A program made the translations under genes and the position numbers. The notes beneath the pieces are model-generated. The model worked only from the letters and a program-made list of their open reading frames with translations. It had not been told where the DNA came from and did not search any database. From Chitinophaga jiangningensis (GTDB lineage: Bacteria; Bacteroidota; Bacteroidia; Chitinophagales; Chitinophagaceae), in contig NZ_FRBL01000010.1 of NCBI RefSeq assembly GCF_900142605.1, positions 62,001 to 126,000 of the forward strand: DNA of 64,000 nt. Direction: 5' to 3'. Every line of letters begins with the position of its first letter. The first letter of the stretch is position 1. Positions 16,788 through 26,489 of the stretch are shown here, one piece after another.

Positions 16788-18083
16788 TTACATCGCTTCT
16801 GACACAATAAAGAAGCTACCACATACCAGTATCATATCATCAGGCTGGGCATGTTGTTTGGCAGCCTGTAAGGCATGCTGCACAGAAGGATATGCCTGGC
16901 CCTGGAGGCCGTGTGGTGCGGCCATTTCAGCAAGACTAATCTCATCAAGTGCGCGGGGTATCTGTGCTTTACAGAAATAATATTTAGCTGTTTTGGGAAA
17001 CAGCGGAAGCACTTTTTCTACTTCTTTATCCTTCACAAAGCCGGTAACAATATGCAGGGAGGTGTAGGTGACATGGCGCAGCTGCTGCACAATTTCGGTG
17101 ATCCCTGCTTCATTGTGGCCTACGTCCAGCACGGTGAGCGGATGCTGGTTTACGACTTCCCATCTGCCGCGCAGCCCCGTGAGTTTCTTTACATGACTCA
17201 GCGCAGCGGTAATATCTTCTTCGGTAATTTTCCAGCCATCTGCTATCAGCTGATGTACGGCGGACAATACCCCCATCACATTTTTTTCCTGGTACTGGCC
17301 GTTGAGATCCAGTTTGTAATGGTGTGTTTGTTGCTGGCGTATATGCAGTAACGTTAGTTCCAAATGGGTGTTGGTAATGTTGGTGCCATTGGCGGCACCT
17401 ATCCATTCTTCATCTGCAAAACGAATAGGCGAGCCGGTTTCAGCGGCCTTCACCATAAATACTTCTTTCGTTTCTTCCTGTCGTTCGCTGATTATTACAG
17501 GTACACCCGGTTTGATGATGCCGGCTTTTTCTCCGGCAATTTGGGTGAGGGTATCACCCAGCAGGTTTTTATGATCGTAGCTGATATTGGTGATCAGGGA
17601 GAGTTCCGGTGTGATAACGTTGGTGCTGTCCAAACGCCCGCCCAGCCCAACTTCTATAATGGCGATGTCCACCTGCTCTTCAGCAAAATGCTGGAACGCC
17701 ATGGCCACGGTCAGCTCAAAGAAGGAAGGCTGAATGGCCGCAATATGCGGTTTCATCTTCTCTGTAAAAGAGATAACAAAATCCTCACTGACCATTTGCC
17801 CGTTTATTCTGATACGTTCCCTGAAATCAAGCAGGTGAGGAGAGGTGTACAGGCCGGTTTTATACCCGGCCTGCTGAAAGATGGCTGCCAGCATATGGCT
17901 GGTGGAACCTTTACCATTGGTGCCGGCAACGTGAATGGATTTGAATTTATGTTGTGGATGACCACTGATCTCCAACAGGGCCAGGGTGTTGTCAAGATCT
18001 TTCTTGATGGCGCTGGCGCCTACTCTGCTAAACATGGGCAGCTGCTGATACAGGAAGTCCAGTGTTTCTTGATATGTCTGCAT
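16788..18083 (-). CDS. folC: Bifunctional folylpolyglutamate/dihydrofolate synthase
   Basis: A 431-aa Mur-ligase-family enzyme that adds glutamate to dihydropteroate and folates. The P-loop is HVAGTNGKGSTSHML. It is followed by TGLYTSPHLLDFRERIRING and the IIEVGLGGRLDSTNV motif that binds the second phosphate and metal; the C-terminal domain contains VLDVGHNEAG. Length and motif order match FolC. It is downstream of the DUF5723-like gene on the minus strand. Confidence 0.95.
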   Translation of the reverse strand: MQTYQETLDFLYQQLPMFSRVGASAIKKDLDNTLALLEISGHPQHKFKSIHVAGTNGKGSTSHMLAAIFQQAGYKTGLYTSPHLLDFRERIRINGQMVSEDFVISFTEKMKPHIAAIQPSFFELTVAMAFQHFAEEQVDIAIIEVGLGGRLDSTNVITPELSLITNISYDHKNLLGDTLTQIAGEKAGIIKPGVPVIISERQEETKEVFMVKAAETGSPIRFADEEWIGAANGTNITNTHLELTLLHIRQQQTHHYKLDLNGQYQEKNVMGVLSAVHQLIADGWKITEEDITAALSHVKKLTGLRGRWEVVNQHPLTVLDVGHNEAGITEIVQQLRHVTYTSLHIVTGFVKDKEVEKVLPLFPKTAKYYFCKAQIPRALDEISLAEMAAPHGLQGQAYPSVQHALQAAKQHAQPDDMILVCGSFFIVSEAM

Positions 18084-18141
18084 GGCTTAAAATCTTCACG
18101 GCGAAGATAAATATTCCTGCCATTTTCACGCGCGCCGGCAC

Positions 18142-19617
18142 TTAGTTATTGTTGACCGGGCAACGCAGTTGTCGCTTACGCATATGGAAGATGCCACCAC
18201 CATTTGGATCGCTCCTTTTGATAGGTACCCAACGTAAAGCCACATACGCATCCGCGCGGTTCACCGTTTTGCGGAAGAGGTTTGTGAACAACGTATTGGA
18301 ACCTACAATCAACGGCCCTATTCTGAAGCCGGCACCCACATCGGCCATCCCGTTTTTATTCACGATGATAGGCATGTAAGCACCAAAGAGGTCTACATCA
18401 TAGCGGGGTGTTACCTGAACCTGCGTCATGCCGTAAGTTTTGTAAATATTGTTAGGGCCGCCGTTTAGCGCAATGTCGGCGTTGGCGGACACATAAAACC
18501 GGCCGTCAATGTTGTAATCCGCCATCAGATGCAATGTGGCGGGTAAGGCCATGCGAAATACTGAATCGGAGGCGATAGGCGTAAATGCGTTATTGAGTTG
18601 CCTTGCAAACTGACGCAGGCTCTGATTTTTCTTGTAGGTGATGCTGTAAGGATCAATGCTCTCAGTAGTGAGGTCCAGGTCTGTATTACCGGGCGCTTTA
18701 TTGTAGCCGATGCTGCCGATATCGGTAATGGAAGCGCCTATACGCCATTGGTAAAAGTCGGCAGCAGGGTTCCAGTGGTCGCCTTCATAATCGCCGAAGC
18801 CATCATTGTCGGGGCGGTATTCATAGATCACCCCGAGGTCCGCAGAAAATCCGGAGTTGCCATTGGGTTTGAAGTTATTGATGTAGGGTTTGTCCCAGTG
18901 ATCCAGGTTATCAGAATAGCCATAGCGCATAGTACCGCTGCTAACGGACGCATTGCGGGTGGTGTTCATTCTGAAGGTGGCGTTATCTACCGAGGCATAG
19001 CCGGCGGCGATTCCGCTGAGATATTTAACCGTAACGCCTCCCTTCCATACGCCACCGTAGGTATTAGCGATGATACGGGCATAGCTGAGCCCGAATTCGT
19101 GCCATACGTTGGAGGAAGCGGCTGCGTGTTGTACGGTGTAATTGGTATTGAGATAGGCTCTGTTTGGAAAGCTGTTACCGAAAAAGTTAGCTTGTTCCGT
19201 AGGAATGTTACCGCCGTTGCTGCTGCTGCGGATACGCCAGATAAAGGAAACGGTTTGCTTTTCATCGATGGAGTACATGATGGAAGGCATCATTATTTCG
19301 GCCATTTCCCAGCCGTTTTGTCGTCTGTTGGCGGCTGTATCGAGGAAGTAATCTACATTCCTGGTGATGGTATCATAACGGTGCAGCAATGCTTTTTTGG
19401 TAATCGTCATGTAGGTGTTGCCGGCTTTGGCGTCGGCACCGGCAATGTTGAGGTCCCACTTGTAACGGGTGGAAGCCGCGCTGGCCGGATTGTACAGGAT
19501 GCCGTAAACACCGGCATAATTGCTTTGATGGATACCCGAAAATGTTTGAGCTGCTGCGCTGTTGGCGCAGGCTAAAAAGATGATGGTCCCTGACAGAATT
19601 CTTCTGAAGATAGTCAT
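18142..19617 (-). CDS. DUF5723-like secreted outer-membrane-type protein
   Basis: A 491-aa protein starting at the ATG at 19617 (MTIFRRILSGTIIFLACANSA), which gives a clean signal peptide; a longer in-frame start has a polar head and is less likely. After the signal, QTFSGIHQSNYAGVYGILYN resembles the start of Bacteroidota DUF5723 proteins. The rest is rich in aromatic and glycine beta-strand segments, suggesting a beta-barrel or porin-like envelope protein. Function is unknown. It lies between a TonB-like gene and folC on the same strand. Confidence 0.7.
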   Translation of the reverse strand: MTIFRRILSGTIIFLACANSAAAQTFSGIHQSNYAGVYGILYNPASAASTRYKWDLNIAGADAKAGNTYMTITKKALLHRYDTITRNVDYFLDTAANRRQNGWEMAEIMMPSIMYSIDEKQTVSFIWRIRSSSNGGNIPTEQANFFGNSFPNRAYLNTNYTVQHAAASSNVWHEFGLSYARIIANTYGGVWKGGVTVKYLSGIAAGYASVDNATFRMNTTRNASVSSGTMRYGYSDNLDHWDKPYINNFKPNGNSGFSADLGVIYEYRPDNDGFGDYEGDHWNPAADFYQWRIGASITDIGSIGYNKAPGNTDLDLTTESIDPYSITYKKNQSLRQFARQLNNAFTPIASDSVFRMALPATLHLMADYNIDGRFYVSANADIALNGGPNNIYKTYGMTQVQVTPRYDVDLFGAYMPIIVNKNGMADVGAGFRIGPLIVGSNTLFTNLFRKTVNRADAYVALRWVPIKRSDPNGGGIFHMRKRQLRCPVNNN

Positions 19618-19781
19618 TGCTGGCGATAAGTAAATTGAAACAGGTTTTTCAGATGGCACAGTCTCACTGTGCATGACGTACTCATGGTCTTCATAGGTGC
19701 AGTAGAGTTTAAGGACCAATAAATCACAGGAAGATCAGGAGCATGCTGGTCTTTCTGAAAAGTTATTATCTGAATTTTGGT

Positions 19782-20678
19782 TTATTCGGCTTTAAAATAG
19801 AACCGGATGAGCCCGAACTGAACTTCAGGAGCATCCTGGCTGGCATTGTATTTAATCTGCAAAGCTGCACGTTTGGCGATACTGATCAGGTTATCATTAC
19901 TGATAGTGGAGCCGCTCATACTGTAATTGGCGGCAATTACATTCCCCTGTTTATCTACTTTGATATTGATGGCTACGTATCCGGATTCGTTACTGTCGTA
20001 GGTAACGCTGGGGCGTCCTACGAGGCTGCGGCCTTTGAGCTGAAAGTCGGATCTGCCGCCGCCGAGGCCACCACCGCCCGTATATCCTTTGGCGTTAGGA
20101 TCGCCATTGATCTGGCCGCGGTCGCCCGGTTTGCCGGTATTACCCTCACCGGTGGAGTTGTTGGAGCCGTTGGCCCCATTTCCGCTGTGCGCGCTGTTAT
20201 TGCTGGCTACTCCGCCGAAAACGGCTTTAGGCTTGGGCGCAGGCGCAGCAGGAGCTGGCTTGGCCGGTGTTTCAGCTGCAGGCTTTTTTACAGGCTTTTC
20301 AGGTTTTGGTTCCAGTTTTTTAGGTAATTCCTTCGGAGGTTTTGTTACCGGTTTTTCCGGTTTCTTTACTTCCGGCGCATCGGCGTCATTGTCCGTTGCA
20401 ATGTCCTGGGGCGCGTCGGCATCAGGGGCCGGTTGTTGCACCTCCGGTTGTGGTGCCGGTGCAGGCGTTTCCGCTGCGGGAGGATTCGGATCAAGTGGCT
20501 GTACATCTCCCATACCATCATCAGAAGTACCTAAATTCACTTCCATGCCAAGGTCCTGGTTGGGTAATGGCGGTGGGGCAGAAAAACCGGCAAATAACAG
20601 GGCTACTAACAGCAACGCATGTACGCCGACAGTTACACCCAACGCCTGTAAGTTCTTTTTTCCTTTGTTTTCCTGCAT
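19782..20678 (-). CDS. TonB-like energy transducer
   Basis: A 298-aa protein with a short cytosolic head, one membrane helix (about 12-32, VTVGVHALLLVALLFAGF) and a long Pro/Lys/Ala-rich periplasmic spacer (about 75-170, with repeated KPEKPVKKP blocks). A Gly/Asn-rich stretch and a C-terminal domain about 85 residues long follow, containing VAINIKVDKQGNVIAANYS. That layout is typical of TonB. I chose the ATG at 20678 over an upstream TTG. ExbB and ExbD are not adjacent. It is divergent from the MFS gene. Confidence 0.8.
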   Translation of the reverse strand: MQENKGKKNLQALGVTVGVHALLLVALLFAGFSAPPPLPNQDLGMEVNLGTSDDGMGDVQPLDPNPPAAETPAPAPQPEVQQPAPDADAPQDIATDNDADAPEVKKPEKPVTKPPKELPKKLEPKPEKPVKKPAAETPAKPAPAAPAPKPKAVFGGVASNNSAHSGNGANGSNNSTGEGNTGKPGDRGQINGDPNAKGYTGGGGLGGGRSDFQLKGRSLVGRPSVTYDSNESGYVAINIKVDKQGNVIAANYSMSGSTISNDNLISIAKRAALQIKYNASQDAPEVQFGLIRFYFKAE

Positions 20679-20771
20679 ATTGTTGCTGCTTGATCTTTCG
20701 GCCAAAGTTAATAATTACCTTATAAGTTACGCTAATGTTTGCATTAATTTTATCTTTACGGCCTCGTATAT

Positions 20772-21995
20772 ATGAACCCACTAAAGAAAACGCTCGACCT
20801 TTACCGCAATGCCTATGCCGGACTTGCGCCGGCCACATGGTGGTTATCCCTCATTCTTCTGATCAACCGGAGCGGCACCATGGTGATACCTTTTCTCACC
20901 GTGTACATGACCCAACACCTGCATTTTACCATTACCCAGGCCGGTATTGTAATGGCCTGTTTTGGAACGGGTGCCATCGTTGGCGCTACCGCAGGAGGTT
21001 GGCTGGCAGACCGCATCGGATTTTACCAGGTGCAGTTCTGGAGCCTCTTCTCTAACGGTTTATTATTCATTTTATTGGGTCAGATGCATACATTTCCGCA
21101 ACTCTGCATCTGCGTATTTGCCTTAAGTTCTGTTGGCGATGCCTTCCGGCCGGCCAACAGTATGGCGATTGCGGCCTATAGCAAACCCGAAAACAGAACC
21201 CGGTCCTACGCGCTGAATCGTTTAGCCGTTAACTTAGGATGGTCCGTCGGGCCCGCTATCGGCGGTTTACTTGCCAGTTTCAGCTACGATCTCCTGTTCT
21301 GGGTGGATGGAGCCACCTGTATGTTTGCCGCCATCATGATGCGCATCCTGCTGCCACCGGTGCCTGCACCCGCCAAAAGTCATGCCGATCATACTGTTCC
21401 CAAAGAAAGTATCTGGAAAGATCATATCTATATTACCTTTTTGGTATTCGCTATGATCAATGCCATCTGCCTGTTCCAGTTTTCCAGCATAGTACCGCTG
21501 TATTTCAAGGAGGTACTCCGTATGCAGGAGTGGGCCATCGGGCTTACGATGTCCATAAACGGTATTATGATCGCGGTGATTGAAATGGTGATGATTTACA
21601 GGCTGGAAGGCCGTTTTCCGGACTTGCTGTTCATTGTGCGGGGAAGTATCCTGGTGGCGGTGGCTTATTATGTGATTGCCGGGCTGCCCGCCTGGTGGGT
21701 AGTGGCACCGGTGTTTATGGTGATTATCACTTTCGGGGAGATGTTATGCCTGCCTTTTATGAACAGCTTCTGGATTGCCAGGAGTCAAACGCATAACCGC
21801 GGGCAGTATGCAGCATTGTACACGATCTCTTATTCTGTTGCCAATATCGTTTCGCCTACGGCCGGGGCTTTTGTGGTAGGGCATTTGGGTTTTACGTACT
21901 GGTGGATTATTACCGGGTCCGTTTGTCTTATTGCTGCTACCGGGTTTTACCTGTTGCAGCAACGGATTGATTTTCCGAAGAAATATCGCATATAG
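20772..21995 (+). CDS. Major facilitator superfamily transporter
   Basis: A 407-aa membrane protein with about 12 hydrophobic segments. An MFS-type loop 2-3 motif appears as GGWLADRIGFYQ, and SVGPAIGGLL lies in helix 5. It resembles the drug/metabolite exporter branch. No substrate can be assigned. It is divergent from tonB and ends in a short GGGCC-TTC-GGCCC hairpin that overlaps the stop codon. Confidence 0.88.
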   Translation: MNPLKKTLDLYRNAYAGLAPATWWLSLILLINRSGTMVIPFLTVYMTQHLHFTITQAGIVMACFGTGAIVGATAGGWLADRIGFYQVQFWSLFSNGLLFILLGQMHTFPQLCICVFALSSVGDAFRPANSMAIAAYSKPENRTRSYALNRLAVNLGWSVGPAIGGLLASFSYDLLFWVDGATCMFAAIMMRILLPPVPAPAKSHADHTVPKESIWKDHIYITFLVFAMINAICLFQFSSIVPLYFKEVLRMQEWAIGLTMSINGIMIAVIEMVMIYRLEGRFPDLLFIVRGSILVAVAYYVIAGLPAWWVVAPVFMVIITFGEMLCLPFMNSFWIARSQTHNRGQYAALYTISYSVANIVSPTAGAFVVGHLGFTYWWIITGSVCLIAATGFYLLQQRIDFPKKYRI

Positions 21996-22007
21996 GGCCT
22001 TCGGCCC
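21995..22007 (+). terminator. Short hairpin at the MFS stop codon
   Basis: GGGCC (21995-21999), loop TTC, GGCCC (22003-22007). A T-run follows about 8 bases later. Confidence 0.5.
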
Positions 22008-22028
22008 TTGCGGACTTTTTTTCTCGCC

Positions 22029-22193
22029 AAGCAGCAAAGCAGGTAAGCAGCTAAGGCCTGCATTTTGTTCTTATTTGTTTTTTTGAGTGAGACCTTCGGT
22101 CTCACTCAAGAGTTTTGTGTCTGCCGAAGGCGGACACAAAACGACCTTATCTAACATAACACAATTCTTTGCTGCTTACCTGCTTTGCTGCTT
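22029..22193. mobile_element. MITE-like element with 23-bp terminal inverted repeats
   Basis: Perfect 23-base inverted repeats at 22029-22051 and 22171-22193 (AAGCAGCAAAGCAGG at the outer left end) flank a 119-bp interior with no ORF. The interior holds two triloop hairpins. Imperfect pairing continues a few bases beyond each arm. No target duplication is evident. It occupies most of the 352-bp gap between the MFS and AraC genes and could be a non-autonomous mobile element or a very long cruciform. Confidence 0.6.
22083..22142. repeat. Two nested triloop hairpins
   Basis: A perfect 12-bp stem at 22083-22094 and 22098-22109 (loop TTC) is followed by a 14-bp stem at 22112-22125 and 22129-22142 (loop GAA, one wobble). 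The two loops are complementary in sense. Both lie inside the larger inverted-repeat element. Confidence 0.75.
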
Positions 22194-22347
22194 TGTGTGC
22201 AAAATAGATCGCTTTTCGGGCGCCGAAGGCGCCTAAAACTCCATAAATCTTTGCAAGAAAACCCTAATCGCAACAAAAATTGTTAAACGATATACAAATA
22301 TTGTCCCCGATTATCCAAATTTGCCCGAAAATGAGTAAAATTGGTAA

Positions 22348-23274
22348 ATGAAAGTAATCCAATTTACCGTTCCGGTGGCTGACGAGGGCTCCGTAGTAGT
22401 ACAGGAGGACATTTTACCTTATTTCTATCATTATCTCCACCGCCATAAAGAAGCACAGATCACCCTGATCCTGAAAGGGGAGGGTACACTGATTGCCGGT
22501 AACTATACCCAGCCGTTTAAAGCCGGGGAGGTATATGTGATTGGTGCTAACCAGCCGCATATGTTTAAAGGCGACGCCAAATACTTCGAAAACCAGCAGG
22601 AAAAGAATATCCATGCCATTCATATCTTCTTCGACCATGAGCACGCCCTGATGGGATTGCTGGCCTTGCCGGAAATGGAAGCCGTCCGTAAGTTTCTTAC
22701 ACAGGCACGCAGCAGCCTGCAACTGCCGGCCCAATACGAGGAGCGTTTTGCACCTGATATCATTCGCATCTCCAAAACAACAGGGGCAGAAAGACTGCTG
22801 GCATTTATGCACCTGCTGCTGCAGATGACCCGACAGGTGAAAGACTGGAAGTCGCTCTCCACGGGCTTCTCCCGCCATGCCTACAGCGAGTCAGAAGGAT
22901 TGCGCATGAATGATATTTACCAGTATACCCTGGAACATTATGCAGAAAATATTACGCTCGGCAAAATTGCGCAAGTGGCGCACCTTACCACCTATGCATT
23001 TTGCAAATACTTCAAAAAGCACACCCGCAAAACCTACCTGGAGTTTTTAAATGAAATCAGGATCAACGCTGCCTGTAAGAAAATAATCAGTGGGGAGTAT
23101 GATAGCATCGCCTCAGTGGCTTATGCAACGGGGTATAATAACCCGATTACGTTCAATCGTGTATTCAGAAAAGTAACCGGTATGTCGCCCAGCACCTATG
23201 CGCGTCAGTACCGCTTTGGGTCTGAAAACGCGCACAGGGATGGACTTTTATTGACTTTAGAAGAACTTAGTTAG
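22348..23274 (+). CDS. AraC family transcriptional regulator
   Basis: A 308-aa protein. The N-terminal cupin-like sensor (about 20-110, GEGTLIAGNYTQPFKAGEVY) precedes a C-terminal AraC double helix-turn-helix (about 185-290, with IAQVAHLTTYAFCKYFKKH and IASVAYATGYNNPITFNRVF). This layout is typical of sugar-responsive activators. The target genes are unknown; neither neighbour is divergent from it. Its 3' end overlaps the 3' end of the radical SAM gene by 4 bp. Confidence 0.9.
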   Translation: MKVIQFTVPVADEGSVVVQEDILPYFYHYLHRHKEAQITLILKGEGTLIAGNYTQPFKAGEVYVIGANQPHMFKGDAKYFENQQEKNIHAIHIFFDHEHALMGLLALPEMEAVRKFLTQARSSLQLPAQYEERFAPDIIRISKTTGAERLLAFMHLLLQMTRQVKDWKSLSTGFSRHAYSESEGLRMNDIYQYTLEHYAENITLGKIAQVAHLTTYAFCKYFKKHTRKTYLEFLNEIRINAACKKIISGEYDSIASVAYATGYNNPITFNRVFRKVTGMSPSTYARQYRFGSENAHRDGLLLTLEELS

Positions 23275-24572
23275 TGTGCAAAATCCTGCATGTAATCGCC
23301 TTTGATGCGTTCCATTGGCGGATTAAAGTAACCGAATTTCAGGTGAGGGAATTCCTCGTGAATCAGTTCCAGTAATTGTTTCATGCCCAGGCATTCGCCC
23401 GGATCGGTAATATTCATGCGGCCCATGTACCAGTCAGGATCAATGTTGAAGTTGCGCCACTGGATCATTTGCAGGTCTGTTTCACGAATCAGTTTACGCA
23501 GCGCTTCATATTCATCCGCACTATCGGTAATACCAGGGAAAACGAAATAGTTGATGCTGGTCCAGCCACCAAATTCGCGTACCACTTTCAGGCTCTCCAC
23601 GATATCATCAAACACATAGTTATTAGGACGGTAATATGGCGTATAGTATTTCTCCTGGCAGGAGTTCATACTTACACGGATACTATTCAGCCCTGCTTCG
23701 CAAAGCGCTCTTACCGCATCCGGTTTACTACCGTTGGTATTGATGTTAATGCTGCCTTTTTGTGTGTGCTTGCGTATTTCAATGATGGACTCACGCAAGG
23801 TTTCCCACATCAGCAGCGGTTCGCCTTCACAACCCTGTCCAAAGCTCACAATCGGGAACGGAGCGGTTTCCAGGTGAGGTACCGTGTATTCCACAATTTC
23901 GTGAGCAGTAGGTTTGAACTTCAAACGATCCTGTGTAGATACAATTGATTCTTCTTCCGGCTGGAAAGATATACAGCCTACGCAGTTGGCATTACACGCA
24001 GGTGAAGAAGGAATGGGACATTCCCATCTCCCCATAAAATAATTACGGGCAGCAGGACAATGATAAGTCAGCGCGCAGTTTTCTGCCAGATGCTGTACCA
24101 GCCTGTTGTGCGGATATGCCTGCAGGAGTTGGTTGACTCCCTGTTTAACTTTTTTGTCATCGAAACCTTCGCATTCCTGGCGGATATCCGCTTCGATGCG
24201 GGTAGCAGGCACATAGAATTTACCATCCAGCCAACCCACTGCCGTATAGCAGAAAAGTGGGAGGGTAGGCGCATCCGGCATGGTTTCGTATGCTGCCAGG
24301 TAAAAACCAGTATGTGCAGGCGGGATAAAAGCCGCTACTGCCCAGCCTTTTTCACAAAGCTGCATATCGCCGGTTTCGGCATTGATACCGATCCCTCTGC
24401 GTCCGGGCAGTTCATACAAGTTTCCGCCTTCCGGTAATTCAATCCATTCATCCGCCTCAATAGGCCACGCATCCCAGCCACTACGGCCGGTTACAAGCAT
24501 GGACGTATCTTCGAAGATATTACCATTCCCGTCGGAATAAAGTATGTAAGGTGTTTGCTTTAATACCGCCAT
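23271..24572 (-). CDS. Radical SAM protein of unknown function
   Basis: A 433-aa protein. The cluster-binding motif is C193-x3-C197-x2-C200 (ACNANCVGC). It is preceded by an unusual ~190-residue N-terminal region that includes YHCPAARNYFMGRWECPIPS, with extra cysteines. The barrel continues with VSFGQGCEGEPL and NINTNGSKPDAVRAL, like AstB/QueE-MoaA-type folds. The extra N-terminal domain is not one I can name. It is the last gene of the minus-strand run after a ureohydrolase and a membrane protein. Confidence 0.85.
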   Translation of the reverse strand: MAVLKQTPYILYSDGNGNIFEDTSMLVTGRSGWDAWPIEADEWIELPEGGNLYELPGRRGIGINAETGDMQLCEKGWAVAAFIPPAHTGFYLAAYETMPDAPTLPLFCYTAVGWLDGKFYVPATRIEADIRQECEGFDDKKVKQGVNQLLQAYPHNRLVQHLAENCALTYHCPAARNYFMGRWECPIPSSPACNANCVGCISFQPEEESIVSTQDRLKFKPTAHEIVEYTVPHLETAPFPIVSFGQGCEGEPLLMWETLRESIIEIRKHTQKGSININTNGSKPDAVRALCEAGLNSIRVSMNSCQEKYYTPYYRPNNYVFDDIVESLKVVREFGGWTSINYFVFPGITDSADEYEALRKLIRETDLQMIQWRNFNIDPDWYMGRMNITDPGECLGMKQLLELIHEEFPHLKFGYFNPPMERIKGDYMQDFAH

Positions 24573-24609
24573 AAATATATTTGATGATTAATCAGTATTC
24601 CTTATCAGA

Positions 24610-25197
24610 TTACAACCTGCTTTTGCAGTAGTTGTTGATTGCTTCCCTTTCTTCCCTGCCTGGTTCATCGATGATTTCTATCTGCACCACTTTATTGGTT
24701 TTGAAATCAAGGGTCAGCAGGTCGTTACGCAAAATTACGTTATTCAGTTCGTTCCAGCCAATCTGCCGGCTTTTGAAGGCCGTAGGCACCGTAATGCCCG
24801 TTTGATCCAGTACAATCATTGCCGGCTGGAATACGGTATATTCCGACCAGGCAATGTAGCCCAGACCGAAGCCTGCCAGTACCAGGAACATGGCAGCCAG
24901 CGGCTGCATGTGCGACAAAAAGTAAAGGCTGCCCGTGAGGCATACAAATATCTGTACCAGTCGCACCATGGTATTGGCAGCCGCAAAGTTTTTAAACTTT
25001 TTGGACATAAACGGGAACACCATGCTGGCCAATCCTACCGCTACAAAAAAGAGGGCAAGGAACCAGTTGGGATTGGCTGCTCCCCGGTAAATACCGATGG
25101 CATTTACCAGGAACAGTACGCCCACGATGCCGTGCATCACAGGTAATAATTTCAACCTGCCGGTGGCATTGGGATGTATAATGCGCAGTTTGTACAT
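24610..25197 (-). CDS. Membrane protein, unknown function
   Basis: A 195-aa protein with four hydrophobic segments (about 18-36, 45-64, 80-96 and 102-122). A soluble C-terminal part (about 125-195, VLDQTGITVPTAFKSRQIGW) resembles the PH-like tails of small Bacteroidota membrane proteins. It sits 10 bp downstream of the ureohydrolase gene and 37 bp upstream of the radical SAM gene, so the three are probably co-transcribed. No function can be assigned. Confidence 0.75.
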   Translation of the reverse strand: MYKLRIIHPNATGRLKLLPVMHGIVGVLFLVNAIGIYRGAANPNWFLALFFVAVGLASMVFPFMSKKFKNFAAANTMVRLVQIFVCLTGSLYFLSHMQPLAAMFLVLAGFGLGYIAWSEYTVFQPAMIVLDQTGITVPTAFKSRQIGWNELNNVILRNDLLTLDFKTNKVVQIEIIDEPGREEREAINNYCKSRL

Positions 25198-25207
25198 GCA
25201 GCGTGGT

Positions 25208-26251
25208 TTATTTGTTGGCGCTTACCAACAGGTTGCAAAGTTTGAACAGTACACGGGCGCCTACGTTAGCATCCCATTCGTCGTGGGAGGCAGCCACCTC
25301 ATTGAGGTCAAAGCCAATCAGCTGGCGGCCGCTGGCAATAACGCGCTTAAACAGGTAATATACCTGCTCTGTTTCAAAACCGCCACTTACCGGAGTGCCG
25401 GTATGCGGGCATAATTTAGGGTCCAGCCCGTCAATGTCGAAGCTGATGTACACCTGCTGTGGCAGCTGCTCAACGATGCTGTCGCAGATAGATTTCCAGT
25501 TTTCACCTTCGAACTGTCTTTCTTTGATGTCTTTATCGAAGAAGGTAACTACGCGACCGTTGCTATCATTGATATAATTCACCTCTTCTTCGCAATAATC
25601 ACGGATACCTACCTGTACCAGTTTCTGCAGCTGAGGCACTTCTTTCAGTGCGTTGAACATGATAGAGGCGTGGGAGTACTGGAATCCTTCGTAGCTGTCG
25701 CGCAGGTCGCAGTGTGCATCGATCTGCAGGATACCGAAGTCCCCCTTGTGCTCACCGATGGCTTTGAAAAAGCCCAGCGGCGTGCTATGATCACCACCTA
25801 CGAGGCCTACCAGCTTACCTTTTGCCAGCAGATCGCGGGTTTGGTTGTATACCCATTCATTCATGGCCTTGGTACCGTTGTTAACGTCTACCAGGGTCTT
25901 TTTCAGGAACTCATTTTCCTCAATATCACCGCCTTCCATCAGGAATTTCAGGTAGAGTTCTGCTTCCTTACGCAGGTAATCACTGCGCAGCAGCAGGTGC
26001 TTATCCGGTTCACGCATGTAGAAACCTTCTTTCCAGCCGTCTTTCACGTCGGCATCGTAGAGGTCTACCTGCAGGGAAGCCCTGAAGATATGCTCTGGAC
26101 CTCTGGCAGTACCATTACTATAGGAAACGGTTACCTCCCAGGGTACTGGAAACAATACCAGCTTAGCGTCATCTTCCTGAAATGGGAGCCCGAAAATGTT
26201 GTTCGAAAGCAGGCCCACTGAGTTAGGGTCAAATTGAGTTAAATCAGCCAT
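25208..26251 (-). CDS. Ureohydrolase (arginase/agmatinase/formimidoylglutamase family)
   Basis: A 347-aa binuclear manganese enzyme. All six expected metal ligands are present: H155 in GGDHS, D178, H180 and D182 in QIDAHCD, and D272 and D274 in SFDIDGLDP. The exact substrate (arginine, agmatine, formiminoglutamate or another guanidino compound) cannot be told from these motifs. It heads a minus-strand operon with a membrane protein and a radical SAM protein. A TATCTTTG promoter element lies 29 bp upstream. Confidence 0.88.
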   Translation of the reverse strand: MADLTQFDPNSVGLLSNNIFGLPFQEDDAKLVLFPVPWEVTVSYSNGTARGPEHIFRASLQVDLYDADVKDGWKEGFYMREPDKHLLLRSDYLRKEAELYLKFLMEGGDIEENEFLKKTLVDVNNGTKAMNEWVYNQTRDLLAKGKLVGLVGGDHSTPLGFFKAIGEHKGDFGILQIDAHCDLRDSYEGFQYSHASIMFNALKEVPQLQKLVQVGIRDYCEEEVNYINDSNGRVVTFFDKDIKERQFEGENWKSICDSIVEQLPQQVYISFDIDGLDPKLCPHTGTPVSGGFETEQVYYLFKRVIASGRQLIGFDLNEVAASHDEWDANVGARVLFKLCNLLVSANK

Positions 26252-26279
26252 GATAAAAATCTAAATTCAAAATTCCGCG

Positions 26280-26287
26280 CAAAGATA
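26280..26287 (-). promoter_or_regulatory. -7 element of the ureohydrolase operon
   Basis: TATCTTTG on the minus strand is an exact TAnnTTTG match, 29 bp before the ATG. No clear TTTG lies 19-22 bases farther upstream. Confidence 0.5.
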
Positions 26288-26344
26288 CTATTATGTTTAC
26301 TTACAGCCCCGTTTCCTGAAAAAAGAATTGCCTTTTATATAAAT

Positions 26345-26378
26345 TTTGTCGTTTCAAGGTCATTTTGCGTTAATTTTG
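26345..26378 (+). promoter_or_regulatory. Promoter of ccmE-ccmF
   Basis: TTTG at 26345-26348, a 22-base spacer, then TAATTTTG at 26371-26378, an exact TAnnTTTG match. Predicted start near 26385 gives a leader of about 105 nt before ccmE. Confidence 0.6.
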
Positions 26379-26489
26379 CGCAGTTAATCTGGAGTAGATA
26401 AATACAGGTTTTTTGCATTGGGGTTGAAACACTGACTGGGTAAGGATTTGTTGCAGCTTGTATCATAAGAATAGGAAGATAATTTTTAT

